NCBI RefSeq assembly: GCF_000276665.1
Contig: NW_004955418.1
Coordinates: 9,118,932 to 9,182,931, forward strand
Reading direction: 5' to 3'
Length of the DNA stretch: 64,000 nucleotides
Source: Chinchilla lanigera
Taxonomy: Eukaryota; Chordata; Mammalia; Rodentia; Chinchillidae
Position numbers and translations under genes: made by a program. Of the stretch, positions 1 to 12,075 are shown piece after piece. Position 1 is the first letter of the stretch. Each line of letters opens with the position of its first letter. Under the pieces are notes generated by a model that was not told the DNA's origin, searched no databases, and saw only the letters and a list, made by a program, of their open reading frames with translations.

Positions 1-133
1 TCTTAGATGAGCTTATAATATGCTCTCCGTGAATTAGTGCATTCTAAGGGAGAACACTGACTGTGAAATGAATTTCATCATTCAAATGAAATATTTCATT
101 AGACTTACTTCTTTTCTTTTCTTTTTTTATTTT

Positions 134-254
134 AAAAGTAAAAGAACTGGGGCTGGGGATTTAGCTCAGCAGGCACAGTGCCTGCCTGGCAAACACAATG
201 TCCTGAGTTCGATTCCCAGTACCGGAAAAAAAAAAACAAAAAAAAGTAAAAGAA
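134..254 (+). mobile_element. ID-type SINE with target-site duplication
   Basis: A tRNA-derived SINE runs from about 149 to 225, with an A-box-like TTAGCTCAGC and a B-box-like GAGTTCGATTCCC, the split promoter of RNA polymerase III retroposons. It ends in ACCGG followed by an A-rich tail to about 241. It is flanked by a perfect 13-bp direct repeat, AAAAGTAAAAGAA, at 134-146 and 242-254, the mark of L1-assisted insertion. It differs from the better-preserved copies in this window (for example 21159) at several positions, so it is a somewhat older copy or subfamily. It is not a tRNA gene: no acceptor stem pairing is kept and the 3' end is a poly(A) tail. Confidence 0.93.
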
Positions 255-734
255 TGAAAACATATCAACAAACAGACAACCATATTTTTGGTCTCTTGTT
301 ATCTTTCCTTATAATAAAAATGATTGTAAAAAAAAATAGAATAAAAATGCTTGTGATTTAATAAAGGAATTATCAGGACTTTGATGAATGTTGAATATCT
401 GATTCACAATTTTAATACCTACTATTTTGTAGCCATAATTTTACTTTCTGAAGTAGGCAGCGACAACTATAAAAGAAAACATAAACAATAATACACAACA
501 CTGACTGTTCCAGATTTGTGTGAGGTAATTTAGTTAAGCTCTTTGAGATCTCTATTTAATCTTCATATTTTATATGAGAACTCTGAGTCATGGCAATCAT
601 AGGAATTGAAACCAGTAGAACCCCAGACTAAGCAGTCTAATTGTAGAGTCAACACTCTTTTCTTCACAAAACTTATGCACAGATACAAGTAATTACTCCA
701 AGTGACACGATACAGCTATTAATTTTGACCAAGT
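255..734. other. Unassigned AT-rich interval
   Basis: I see no coding exon and no repeat I can name. The sequence looks like diverged single-copy DNA. Confidence 0.5.
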
Positions 735-895
735 GAGATAGAGCCCTTGCAAATAGCAGAGGAGAAGTGATAGAGGGAGGTTGGTAGAGAAAAGGACTCA
801 GATGTATTATAGATGTGTACTAATTCCATGTGATGAAGATAATCTTTGAATACTGCAAATGTACTAATAAAAAATTTTAAAATGTAAAAAACAAA
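735..895 (+). mobile_element. L1 3' end fragment (sense)
   Basis: A purine-rich stretch is followed by a segment ending CAAATGTACTAATAAAAAATT. The same ending, a variant of AACATGTACTAATAAA, closes other L1 copies in this window (39470-39510, 44090-44140, 32640-32680). I read it as a severely 5'-truncated L1 copy holding only the end of the 3' UTR and the polyadenylation signal. The left boundary is approximate. Confidence 0.6.
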
Positions 896-1065
896 GTTTT
901 AAAAAATTATACAGTACTATCTAGTGATGTTTACAAGCTACAATTCAATTTTCACAGCAATTAACTAATCAGAATAAAATATTAGTGTTGTGTTTTACTA
1001 GATATATACAAGATATGTATACTGGTCCAGATCATCAAAATCTAATTTTATATTTTCAGTAATGC

Positions 1066-1335
1066 ATATTATTTTATTTATTTATTTTAAAAATAAAAGA
1101 AGGAAAACACGAACAGAAAACCATTTACAAAATAGCAAGAAAACAATACAAACAATACAGAGTTATAAACAAAGGTGTAGGAAATTAACAATGCTTGTCC
1201 TATTACATATTGGTACCTTCAAAGTGGTTTTTCAGGAAAACAAATAAGGACGTGCAGTATTGATCAATCAAGGAATCATTAACAGTTTCTTCCAGCAAAG
1301 AAATAGAAGACAGTAGTTCAACTATGTTAACTGTC

Positions 1336-1376
<41 letters not shown>

Positions 1377-3546
1377 AAATTTCTCCTTCTATTGCTTCTC
1401 TTTTCCTACATCCCACTTGCCCTTTACCCTTGAGCATTTTCCTCTTGCTTCACAATGTCTATCGTACCTCCTACTTTTTACTCACTCTTTTAGATTTTAC
1501 ACTAGTGAGACAATACGGTGCTTGTACATGCAGATCTGATTTATTTCACTTATGAGTGTGGTCTCTAGTTGTGACCATTCACCTATAAAATCCTCAACTT
1601 TATCTTTCTTTATAGCTGAATAATATTCCATTATATAAAAATACCACAATTTTTTTATCCAATCCTCACTATATGGACATTTGGGTTGCTTCCACAATTT
1701 AGCAATTACGAATTGTGCTGCTATGAACATATGTGTACGTATATCACTGTGTTACTATGATTTTAGATCTTCTGGGAAAACACCCAGAAGGGGAATAGCT
1801 GGGGTTGAATGGGGCCTCTAGACCTAATTTTCTGAGGAATCTCCAAACTGATTTCCACAGTGGTTTCACCAGTCTGCATTCCCACCAGCAACAAATAGTG
1901 ATAATTTTACTTGTTCTGTTCCTGTCCTTATTCCTTTTATTTCTCTGTCTTGTCATATTGCTCTGGCTAATTGTTCCAGAAATATATTGAACATGAGTAT
2001 TGAGAGTGGACATCCTTGTCTTGTTCCTGATTTTAAAGTAAATGTTTTCAGTTTTTGTCCATTTAAAATGATGTTAGCTGTTGGATTGTCATAGATGGCT
2101 TTGATCAGGTTGAGTTAAAGGCCATCTATTCCTATTTTCTGTAGAGTTTTTATCATGAATGCATGTTGGACCTTGTCAAATCTTTTTCTCCATCTACTGA
2201 GATTACCATGTGGTGTTTGTTTTTGGCTCCATTGATATGGCATATAACATTTATGGATTTGTGAATATTGAACCAACCCTGAATTCCTGGAATGAATCAG
2301 ACTTGGTTGTGATGCATGATATTCTTGATAATTTGCTGCATCCATTTGCTAGTATTTTACTGAGTATCTTTGCATCTATATTCATTAGGGAGATCAGTCT
2401 GTAGTTCTCTTTCTTGGTTGAGTCTTTCTCTAGTTTTGGAATCAGTATGATACTTGCCTCCAGAAATTAGCTAGGGAGAATTGCTGCCTTGTCAATTTCA
2501 TTGAAGTATTTAAGGAGTGTTGGTGCAAAATCTTCTCTGAATTTCTTATAAAATTCTGCTTTCCTTTGTCAGTAAGTTTTTAATCATGTTTTCAATCTCA
2601 TTAATTGATATTGGGTTGTTTAGGAATTTTATATCTTCTTGACTCAACCTTGGTAATTCGTACATATCTAGGAATCTGTCCATTTCTTCTGAGTTTTCCA
2701 TCCTATGGGTATAAAGATTTTCAAATTAGGTATTGATGATCTTCTGAACTTCTGTGGAATCTGTAGTAATTTCATCCTTTTCATTCCTTATTGAATGAAT
2801 GTGAGTTCTTTCCTTCCTTTTTTTGATAATGTTGCCTAGGGGTTTATCAATTTTATTTATTCTTTCAAAGAACCAACTGTTTCATTCATTTATTTTCTGA
2901 AGGGTTTTCTTCATCTCAGTTGCACTAATTTTTGCCCTAATCTATATAATCTCCTCCCTTCTTTGGGCTTTGGGCTTGACTTGCTCTTTTTTTACTAACA
3001 GTTTGAGGTGCAGCATTAGGCTATTTATTTGTTCTCTTTCTGTTTTCCTTATGTGTGAGTTCACCACTATAGATTTCCTTCTGAGGACTGCTTTCATTGC
3101 ATTCCACAGATTCCAGCAAGCTATATTTGCATTTTCATTTGTTTGTAGGTACTTTTAATTTCTTCTTCAATTTCTTTTGGGACCCATTGGATGGTCAGGA
3201 GGTTGTTGTCTAATTTCCAAGTGTTTATGGAGTTTTTTGAGGTCCTTTGTCATTAATTTCCAATTTCTTTGCACTATGGTCAGATAATATGCATGGGATA
3301 ATTTCAATCCTTTTATTTAGGTAGGTATGCTCTATCAGCTAGAATGTGGTCTATTTTAGAGAAAGTCCTATGTGCAGCTGAGAAAAATGTATATTCTGAT
3401 GTTGTGGGGTGGAACACTCTGTATACATCTACTAAATCCATTGGTTTGCAGCTTTGGTTCAGATCTGTTATTTCCTTACTGATTTTTTGTCCAGTTGACC
3501 TATCTCTTTGTGTCAATGGGATGTTCAGGTCCCCTGTTACATTCTC
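1066..3546 (-). mobile_element. LINE-1 copy A, antisense, internally deleted
   Basis: Read on the minus strand this is an L1 retrotransposon with its 3' end at the left. About 1066-1320 matches the L1 3' UTR pieces at 6900 and 28355. About 1400-1900 encodes the ORF2 C-terminal region: 1497-1730 shows MEYYSAIKK and 1744-2013 the CCWWECRLV motif. About 1905-3300 is reverse transcriptase and its upstream region. 3313-3516 is the C-terminal end of the endonuclease (TFFSAAHRTFSKIDHIL). Compared with copy B, roughly 1.3 kb is missing at about 1903, including the catalytic FADD-type motif and the start of the C-terminal domain. ORF1 and most of the endonuclease are absent at the right end. There are many stops and frameshifts, so the copy is dead. 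Confidence 0.9.
1339..1374. repeat. (TA)18 microsatellite
   Basis: A 36-bp uninterrupted TA run lies inside the antisense L1 3' UTR of copy A. It is probably polymorphic in length. Confidence 0.97.
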
Positions 3547-4540
3547 ATTTCAGCAATTTCAGGCATGTGTTTACCAAGTTCTCTTGTGTGGATGTCTCCT
3601 GGACATGTTCTGAGTGGGGCAGACTTCTGGGATTATGTCCTTTGTCTTGTCATGTTTGATACCGGATGCAGAAAGCTCAGTTTCCCTCTTCAATGGCTGC
3701 ACAACAAAAGCTGCTAGTGTCCCTAGTTTTCCTGTTGGTCAGGCTTGCCCCTTAGTGTCCTCTGAAATGCATTATATTATCTGGGTTTTTCCGGCAGATG
3801 CTGAAGTGTATCTAGTAATCCCAGGTCTCCAACACAGCCAGTGGTGTCAGCTAATGGCAGACTGTCTGATCTTGCATCCCCTTGCAGTTCAGGGCATGTT
3901 CATGGCCAGGACTTGGGCTGCACTGGGGCAAAATCCCAATCCAGTGGACCTGTGTCCCCAGGCAGTTCAGGTAAAGGCAAAACCCAAATAGGTACTTCAG
4001 GGTCAACAGTTTGTGGACAACCTGATTCTGTCTCCAGTCAGATCAGGACATGTACAGGAGCCAGACCTGGGCTGCTCAAACGGCACTCACAGATTTCCTG
4101 TTCCTATGCCCTCCAGGAGTTCAGAGAGCAAGTAAAGCACAGACTCTAACCACAGTACCAGCAACTCGTGGGATCCCACTCACTAGGCACAGGGCATGTG
4201 TGGTGAGGGCCCACACACAAATCCCGGTGAGAGCAGCTTGTGGGCCTTCTGAGTGAGGAACTCCTGTCTGCCACAGGTGCAGAGAGGGCAGAGACTCAGA
4301 CTGTTATGGCAGCAGGGTCCTGGGTTGCCCGCTGTGCCCCCAGGAAGTAGATAGGAAATACCTGGCTCTATCTGTGGCTTTCAGCAGGGAACTGTGGTGG
4401 CAGCAGGTCACAGCCCACCTGGTTCTGCTTCTCTAGTCAGATAAAAGCATGTACAAGAGTCAGACAGCAATCACAGACTGCCCTGGCCTGTGCCTTCCAG
4501 GAGTTCATGGTGCAAGTAAAGCACCACAAATCATTTTAAT
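3547..4540 (-). repeat. GC-rich block of degenerate ~155-bp repeats, possible L1 5' UTR
   Basis: Base composition rises sharply against the AT-rich flanks and falls again after about 4540. From about 3839 a degenerate unit recurs. The landmark CCAGGNNGTTCAG...GTAAAG occurs near 3957, 4112 and 4497, with a weaker copy near 4340, and GTCAGAT...GCATGTACA.GAG.CAGAC occurs near 4033 and 4437. Spacing is about 155 bp with one irregular interval of about 230. The block lies exactly where the 5' end of antisense L1 copy A should be. Because rodent L1s often carry GC-rich tandem promoter monomers, an L1 5' UTR is my best reading. It could instead be an unrelated repeat. Open frames here (3614-3991, 3841-4149) are by-products of low stop-codon density. 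Confidence 0.5.
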
Positions 4541-5124
4541 TGCTTTACTTTGAGAATATAAAGTTATTATGGTTGCTTAAAACCTATAGTTAAAAATGTC
4601 AAATATTTTGAAATACCCAATTTACATTAGTAAATTCACTGAGAGAGGATACCTAAATATACTGAAAGAGATTAAGAAAAAAACTATGACATACTGAGCA
4701 GTACTGGAGAAGGCTCCAATTCCTTATACTGCTTCTCTGTGTTTCCCAGTTGAGGAATCAGCTTCTACTTATATGATTGTTAAAACGTTAAACTAAGCAT
4801 TGGCCACTAAAAATTATGCAGTAATTCCCTATGTGCAGCTTCAATTTCTAGTCTTAATTTAATCCACTGAACAATTCTCCTATTAAATAAGTATTTCTTA
4901 GGACATTTTAATAAGGTATTCAAGTTTTTCGCCTGTGAATACCATTTAGGTTCCAAAGAAATTTTGTCATAAATTTGTCACTCATATGTGATGAGTTCTG
5001 TTAGAGAGGTAGATTGTTTAACTCCCCATGAATTATGGGTAGCATACACAGTACAATGTAAAAAGAAAAAATGCCTAATTAGTTAAATAAATGAAGGGAG
5101 AGATTTATACATACATCCACACAA
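4541..5124. other. Unassigned AT-rich interval
   Basis: No gene or named repeat seen. Confidence 0.5.
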
Positions 5125-5497
5125 GTTAATATGACCATCTCTCATTGCTGAGACAAAATACTTGACACCCAAAATTAAGGAAGGAAAGGTTTATTTAGCT
5201 TACAGTTTGTGGAGGTTTCAGTCCATACTTTTCTGGCTCCAAGGCAGAATGGCACATAGCAGAGGGTAAAAGTTCATGGCAGTGGAAGATAGCAAAAGCA
5301 GCAAGAGCAAAAGGGAGGAGCAGTGACAAGCAGCCTCTTTCATTCCCTTACATTGTATGCAAACTACTAGCCCCAGGGGCAGGTGTAGCACTTACACCCA
5401 TAATCCCAGTTTTGGACTATGGATCAGTCAAAACTCTAGAAACCTATCCCATGACTGCTTGAGGATTTGGGGGGATATGCAGTTGCCAAGCATAACA
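5125..5497 (-). mobile_element. MaLR-type LTR, antisense
   Basis: The minus strand begins TGTTATG at about 5497 and carries the same 3' region as the solo LTR at 31777-32156 (CACAAACTGTAAGCTAAATAAA... followed by AATTTTGGGTGTCAAGTATT). MaLR elements are non-autonomous ERVL-class retrotransposons. I see no internal region, so it is likely a solo LTR. The left boundary is approximate and the flanking duplication is not clear. Confidence 0.75.
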
Positions 5498-6895
5498 CTG
5501 CCATATAATGTAATTTTAATTTTCTTACCAGAAGTTTACAGTAATAAGTAAAGGAAAGAATAGTATCTCAGGTCATACTCCATTTGTCGAATCTCAGCCT
5601 CTATTGCATAGAAATAAATCCTTCTTCAGTGTAAGCAATTTTTAACTACCTTACATAGATTTATTGCAACTTCTGGGAATTGAAAAAAATTTTGGTGAAT
5701 AAATTGCTAAATTTATATGAGCATTATTAACTTCTTTTGACTATAAATGAAAAAACATGATGGAGGTGATATAAAACAAATTTTAATACTTTTTGTGGGA
5801 TTGGTCAGTTTTCAAACTATGTGTCTCATCTGGCTTACAATGGTTTACATTTCATAGATATATTATCTTTGATTGGTGCTTTCATTGTAATGCATTAATA
5901 AAATCCTATCCTGCCAATATTCTTTGTGAATACTGGCTTATTGCTATGAAGTATTGCATATAAGTCTAAGCCATTATATTCTAGGCATCATTTTTGCTAT
6001 CAGTAGTGAAAGGATTTGGAAGTACTCTCAGAATTTCTGTCCCCCTCAATCAAAGATTTATAATATCAATAGCACAATCATATCCATAGTGCTAGAGTTC
6101 ATGACATCAAAAGTTTTATGACACTATATCTATTTCTTAGTAATGTTTGCTAGAAGAATCTTTTTCTTCCCTTCATTGATTCCATTGCATCTACATCATT
6201 AAAATCCTGCTACCAAAGAATACATATAAAGGCAACTCATATATCAATATAGACAAGTTTCTTTTTTCTTGACAGATCAAGTGTGAATTCTTTCTATATT
6301 TGAAAAATTAAACCCCACTGCATTATATCAAATACTTACAGAAGCACAGGGACATAGAAGATGAAGGCTATGATTTAAAGGAAGGGGACAAGTAATCTAC
6401 TTATACCTTAAAAATCATTGATGCAGAGTGATTTTGGATGTGAAAACACTTGCATTCTTCCTGAATGTTATACTGTGGGGTATACTGTGTAGATTTTTAT
6501 GAACTTTTTAAAAGATTTATAACATGCCTTAAAATATATTGTATGTCAAAGACCAAATAAATCCAATGTAAAATGAGCACACTTGATCAGCTTTACAAAA
6601 AAGCTATGCATAACTTCTTGAAACAAATTACTTGAATAAATGTGCAGAAAGATTACATTTTGAGTCCACTGAAATTGAAAATTTCCTAGGGTATACCTCT
6701 ATTTTTTTATTACCTGACAATAAGAGATCATTAATTTGCCTGGGTTTTGGCTAATGATGTCACTTTCTATTACACACAAAATGATGCAGTCTGCTGTCAA
6801 ATAAAAGATTAGTTCCAATATATAGTTGGCCTTTGAGTGATAATTCAATTTGAAATTATCCACAAGCAAAATTTCTCTTCATTTTTTTCTGTTAC
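5498..6895. other. Unassigned AT-rich interval
   Basis: About 1.4 kb with no recognisable exon, structural RNA or repeat family; probably old single-copy DNA. Confidence 0.5.
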
Positions 6896-6899
6896 TTTC

Positions 6900-8669
6900 T
6901 TTTATTTTCTGTTTTATTTTATTGAGAAAAGGTAAAACAAAATTTTATAACAAAATAATAGGAAAATAACAATAGTTCATACATTGTATATTGTCATCTT
7001 CAAAGTATTTAGTTAGAGTACGAGATATGGTCATAAAAATTTCTCCAATTGATATTAGCAAAAACCTTCTTTTTCAGTGAACTAAGACACACTAATAGTA
7101 TAGATACTTTGAATTTCTAACCCTGTTCCCTTCTTTACTTTCCACATTTCCCCCTCCTAGTTCATTTTTCCTTTTAAAAAATTACTTCCCATTTCACAAT
7201 ATCAATTGTACTTTCTAGTCCTTATTTAACTATTTAAATTTCTCACACCAGGGAGACAATATGATGTTCACACATGTGAACCTGATTTATTTCAATAATC
7301 AGTATGGCCTCAAGTTGCATACATTTACCTACAGAAGTCTCAAGTTTATCCTTCCTTATGGCTGAGTAGTATTTCATATACATTCAAATGTACAAAAATA
7401 CCACATCCTTTTTATCCATTCCTCAGTTGATGGGCATTAAGGTTGTTTCCAAGATTTAGCTATGATAAATCGTGATGTTATAAACATGAGTGCACATATA
7501 TTCCTCTGACATGATGTCTTTTATTCTTCTGGGAAGATACCCAGAAGAGGAATTTCTGGATCGAACAGGACCTCTAATCCTAGCTTTTTGAGGAATATAC
7601 ATACTGATTTCCACAATAGTTGCACTAGTCTGCACTCCCACCAACAATTAGGTAGGGTTCCTTTCTCCCCACAGCCCCTCCAGCATTTGTTATTTGTTGA
7701 TTTCTTGATGACAGCCATTCTTTCTGAGGTGAGATGAAATCTTAATGTTTTAATCTGCATTGCTAAATGATTGCTGATGGTGAACATTTCTTGATATATT
7801 TATTTGCCATTTGTATTTTTTGATTTGAGAAGTGTGTATTCATCTCAGATGTCCATTTTTGGATAGGATATTTGAATGTGGTCGGTATGAGTTTTTTAAA
7901 TTCTTTAAGTGTTCTCAATAGAAGTCCCTTGTCTGAGGTAAGATTAACTATAATTTTTTTCCACACAGTGGGTTGTCTTTTCACTCTGTTTGTGATTTCT
8001 TTAGATGTGCAAAAACTTTTCAATAAGATAAGATCCCAGTTGTTGATTCTTTGAAGTATTTCCCATGCAGTCTGGGTTTTGTTCATAAACTCTATGCCTA
8101 CACTATGTCTTTATGCTTTCTGCTTACTTTCTATTCCTGTAAATTCAGTGTTTTTGTTTTAATAGTTAGGTCTTTGATCAATTTTGACTTTAGTTCAGTG
8201 ATAGACATGGGTCTAATTTTAACCTTTGGCATGTAGAGAGCCAATTTTTCCAGCACTACTCATTAAAGAGGCTATCTTTCTTTTAGTGAACATGTTTACC
8301 TCTTTTGTCTAAGATAAGTTGGCTGAGTGTGTTTGTAGTTGTATCTGCAACTTCTAACCTGTTCCACTGTTCCTCAGGTTTGATTTTTGTTAGTACCTTG
8401 CTGATTTTATCACAGTAACTTTGTAGTATAATTTCAAGCCAGAGATTGTGATACCTCCTGCTCTGCCTTTGTTACCCAGGACTTCTTTTTCTATTCTAGG
8501 TCTCTTCTATTTCCTCATGCATTTTAACAATATTTTCTCTAGTTCTGTGAGGTATGCTAATAGTATTTTGATCAGGATTGTATTAAATATTTAGGGTCAA
8601 TTTTATTAAATATTTGGGGTATATAAAAATTGGGGTATATGGCCATTTTCACTATGTTGGTTCTTCCTG
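6900..8669 (-). mobile_element. LINE-1 copy B, antisense, 3' half
   Basis: On the minus strand this holds the 3' UTR (about 6900-7230) and the ORF2 C-terminal domain. 7521-7787 contains [20 protein letters not shown], the L1 zinc-knuckle-like region. 7763-8086 contains WDLILLKSFCTSKE and KKWTSEMNTHFSNQ, which are ORF2 C-terminal blocks. The element continues at 9849 after the SENP3 pseudogene. Frames are broken by stops and shifts; this is a dead copy. Confidence 0.93.
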
Positions 8670-9848
8670 TCCATTTTCTTTTTTTTTAATCTCCAAAGGA
8701 TCCTTTATTAACCAGAACAGGACCATGGAAATATATATAAAATTTGAAGGTCTGGCATGCAGTAATCCCTTTGCTCCTCTGATCCCACAAGGATTTCCTG
8801 CCCCGCCTGTGCATGGAAGGGAGGTGTTTGCTCCACCCAGGCCACAAGGCAATACACCTCTGCAAAGGGTAGAACATGGCTTTTCTGTGATTACTCCCCA
8901 CCCATCAGAAAATAAGAAGCATTCTCTCAAAGAAAAATAATACAGAAATTAAAATGTTTAAATAAGTAAAAGGGGGTGAGGGTAGAGTTACAAAGAAAGG
9001 AACTATAGTTTCTTGGAAAGAATCTCCCATATCCTCCTGCCCATAAATTAGCCCATTGGCTGATTATAAGGCTCACACAATGACAGTGACACAGCTCCTT
9101 GTAGATGTATGGTCAAAGTTTGGTCATGTCCTGATGGGTGAAGCTGAGTGGCTGAGACAGGACAAGTTGTTTGCAGAAATGCAACACAAAGACACCACAA
9201 TCACTGTCATTATTCTGCCTGGCCACATTCACTTTGAAGTAACTTTTCCAGCTCTGGTGGAAATCCAGCTGGTCTTTCTTTACTGTAGATACTTGGTAAT
9301 ATAATTAGGACAACAGCAGTTTAGAGTGCACTGTGATTCAAAATAGGTTATGATGCATCACTTCACATCAACAGACATGACATATCGATGTACCTATAGG
9401 TGTATGGGGATTAGCAGTAGGTCCTTATTGAAGATGTCTACATTTTTGGTACAACTTTCACACCACCATAATGCTTGGTATAGTCTTTATCATAGAAGAA
9501 ACTGTTGAAGAAATGAACCTTTTCAGGGACTGTGTCCATGACTAGGTCTCCAAACATGTTATTCACCTGTTTATTGAGCCAGTTCTGTACATACAAGGTC
9601 CTCAAGTCGCCCGTAGAGAACACATGCTGCTTATAGTACACCCAGAAGCCCTTCACCATAGCATTGCCTGGCATCTTCTGGTATGACTGGATCAGCTATA
9701 GTGCCAGGTCCTTCCTAGATAGTGTGGAGAACTGCTGGATACTGCCCTCCAACTTCTCTACTACGTTATCATTGCTGACAAGGATGTCATTTGCATAAGT
9801 CTGAAGGTATTCACCCAAGATATTCAAAGGGTTATCTTTCCATTTTCT
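8670..9848 (-). pseudogene. SENP3: Processed pseudogene of SENP3 (SUMO protease), 5'-truncated
   Basis: The minus strand encodes the C-terminal catalytic domain of SENP3, a nucleolar C48-family cysteine protease that removes SUMO from ribosome-biogenesis factors. Recognisable blocks are [50 protein letters not shown] and KELCHC; the coding remnant ends near 9073. VPEKVHFFNSFFYDK fits SENP3 better than SENP5. It is dead: stops lie in ALAL*LIQ, in IHL*VH, after SVDVK and after MTKL. A 1-nt deletion lies near 9447 and a loss of about 10 nt follows the LQ of KYLQ. The catalytic His and Cys positions survive but the Asp of YFDSQ reads Glu. No introns are seen. A 3' UTR follows with AATAAA at 8704-8709 and a poly(A) tail at 8679-8687. 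A 10-bp duplication, TCCATTTTCT, lies at 8670-8679 and 9839-9848. The host sequence on both sides is L1 copy B. Confidence 0.88.
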
Positions 9849-12075
9849 GATATCCTCTTTGGTCTTTTTTTTTCAGATTATTGTAATTTTCAACAAATGG
9901 ATCATTTACTTCCTGTGTTAGATCAACTCCTAAATATTTCAATTTTTTCAATGCTATTGTGAAGGGTATTGTTTTCCTAATTTTTCTCTCAGTGAGATTG
10001 TTTGTATACAGGAATACTATTGATTTTTAAGTGTTTGCTTTCTATACAGCTACACTGATGAATTCACTTATTAAATGTAGAAGTCTTTTGGTGGACTTTT
10101 GGGGTATTCTATGTAGTGTATAAATTCATCTGCAAATAATGTTAATTTAATTTCTTCCTTTCCTTCCTTCTTTATTTCCTTTATTTCTCTCTCATATTCA
10201 ATTGCTCTAGCTAATGTTTCCAGAACTATATTGAAAAGGAGTGGTGACAGTGTTTATCCTTGTCTGATTCCTGATTTTAGAATGAAAGATTTCATACTTT
10301 GTCAATTAAGTATGATGTTTGTTGTTGGTTTGTCATAGATTGCTTTTATCAGATTGAGATAAAAGATCATCTAGTCCAATTTTCTTTAGGGCTTGTATCA
10401 TGAATGAGTGTTGGACTTTGTCAAATGCTTTATCTGCATCAATTGAGATGATCATGTGATTTTTCTTTTTGATTTTGTTTATATGGTGTATTATATGTAT
10501 TGATTAGCATATGTTGAACCATGCTTGCATTTCTGGGATGAATTCCATTTAGTCATGGTATATAATGTTCTTGATGATTTAGTGAATTATGTTTGCTAGT
10601 ATTTTATTGAGAATTTTTTCATCTATGTTCATTAGGGAGATTGACCTGTATGTAGTTCCCTTCTCTCACTGGGTCTTTCTCTGGTTTTGGTATCAGACTA
10701 ATACTTGCCTCCAGGAATGACATAGAGAGTATTGCGCCTCTTTCAATTTTATTAAAGAGTTTGAGGCATATTGAGGTTAAATCTTTCCTAAATTTCCTTT
10801 ATATTTCCACCATGACCTGGACTTTATTTTCTGTAAATTTTTTTATTACATTTTCAATTTTATTGGCTGATATTGGGCTATTAAAAATTTTATACCTTCT
10901 TGATTCAGCTTTGTTAATTCATACATGTCTGTGAATCTGTTTATTTCTTCTGTGTTTTCCATTCTATGTGAGTAAAAATTTTTAAAACAGGTATTGGTGA
11001 TCTTCTGAATTTCCAGAGGATCTGTTGTGATTTCACCTTTTTCATTTTGCATTGCAAGAATTTAAATTCTTTCTTTTGTTTTTTTGATAAGACTGGCTAG
11101 GGGTTTATCAGTTTTAATTATTATTTCAAAGAACAAACTCTTTAATTCATTAATTCTTCATATAAATTTCTTAATCTCAACTGTGTTATTTTCTGCTCTG
11201 ATCTTCATAATTTCTTCCTTTGTAAGGGCTTTGGGTTTCACTTGTTCTTTTTCTAGAAGCTTGAGGTAAAACTTTAGGTTGTTTATTTTTGCTTTTTCTG
11301 TGTTCCAGAATGAGAATTCACTGATGCAAATTTCTCTTTTAGAAGTACTTTCATTGAGTCCCATAGCTTTTGGTACATCTTACCCTTACTTTTATTTAAT
11401 CGAACATATTTAACTTTTTCTTTACTTTCATCTGTGACTCCTTGGTTGTTCAGGAGAGTGTTATTCAACTTCCCTGTGTTTATGGAGTTTTTGCGGTTTC
11501 TTTTGCCAGTAGTTTCTAAATTCATTGCACTATGGTCAGATAATAGGCGAAGGATACTTTCAATTCCTTTGCATTTACATAGCATGATCTGTGGGTCAAT
11601 ATATAATTTATTTTAGAGATCATCCCATGTGCAGCTGAGAAAAATGTATACTCTGATGTTGGGTGGAACACTCTGTAAACATCTACTAAGTCCATTTGTT
11701 CACAGGTTTGCTTTAGTTTTGATATTTCTCTGCTTAATTTTTGTCTGGTTGATCTATCTCTTTGTGACAAAGGGGTTTTAAGGTCTGTTACAATTGTGCT
11801 ATTTCATATTTGATTTTTCATGTCTATTAATATTTGTTTTATATAGATTTGTGCTTCTGCATTTGGTGTATACATGTTTATGATTGTTATCTCTTCCCCT
11901 TGAATTTTCCCCTAATAAGTATGTAATGACCTTGTTTATCCTTGGTCATTCTTGGTTTGAAGATTGCATTGTCTACAAACAGAATAGCTACCTCTGTTTT
12001 TTTCTGAGTTCCTGTTGCAAGGATTATTGTTTTCCATATATTGACTCAGTTTGTTATATCAATTTTGTCATGCAA
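9849..12075 (-). mobile_element. LINE-1 copy B, antisense, 5' half
   Basis: This continues ORF2 upstream of the pseudogene insertion. The reverse-transcriptase active-site block lies at 10125-10136, where the usual FADD reads FADE, a damaged catalytic Asp. 10846-11052 shows KGEITTDPLEIQK. 11158-11585 is the region between endonuclease and RT (LLSDHSAMNLE, KLNNTLLNNQ). 11522-11770 is the endonuclease end (DRSTRQKLSREISKL, TFFSAAHGMISKI). Endonuclease-derived sequence continues to about 12070, then homology fades. There is no ORF1 or 5' UTR that I can recognise, so the copy is 5'-truncated. Confidence 0.9.

Noticed and set aside
149..225. tRNA-like sequence with A and B boxes (also at 21159, 26221, 28431, 29791, 48195, 57054)
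   Set aside because: These are ID SINEs: no cloverleaf acceptor stem is maintained, each ends in a poly(A)-type tail and is flanked by target-site duplications.
3614..4149. Overlapping open frames of 102-125 codons in a GC-rich block
   Set aside because: Low stop density from base composition; no domain, and the DNA is internally repetitive at the end of an L1.
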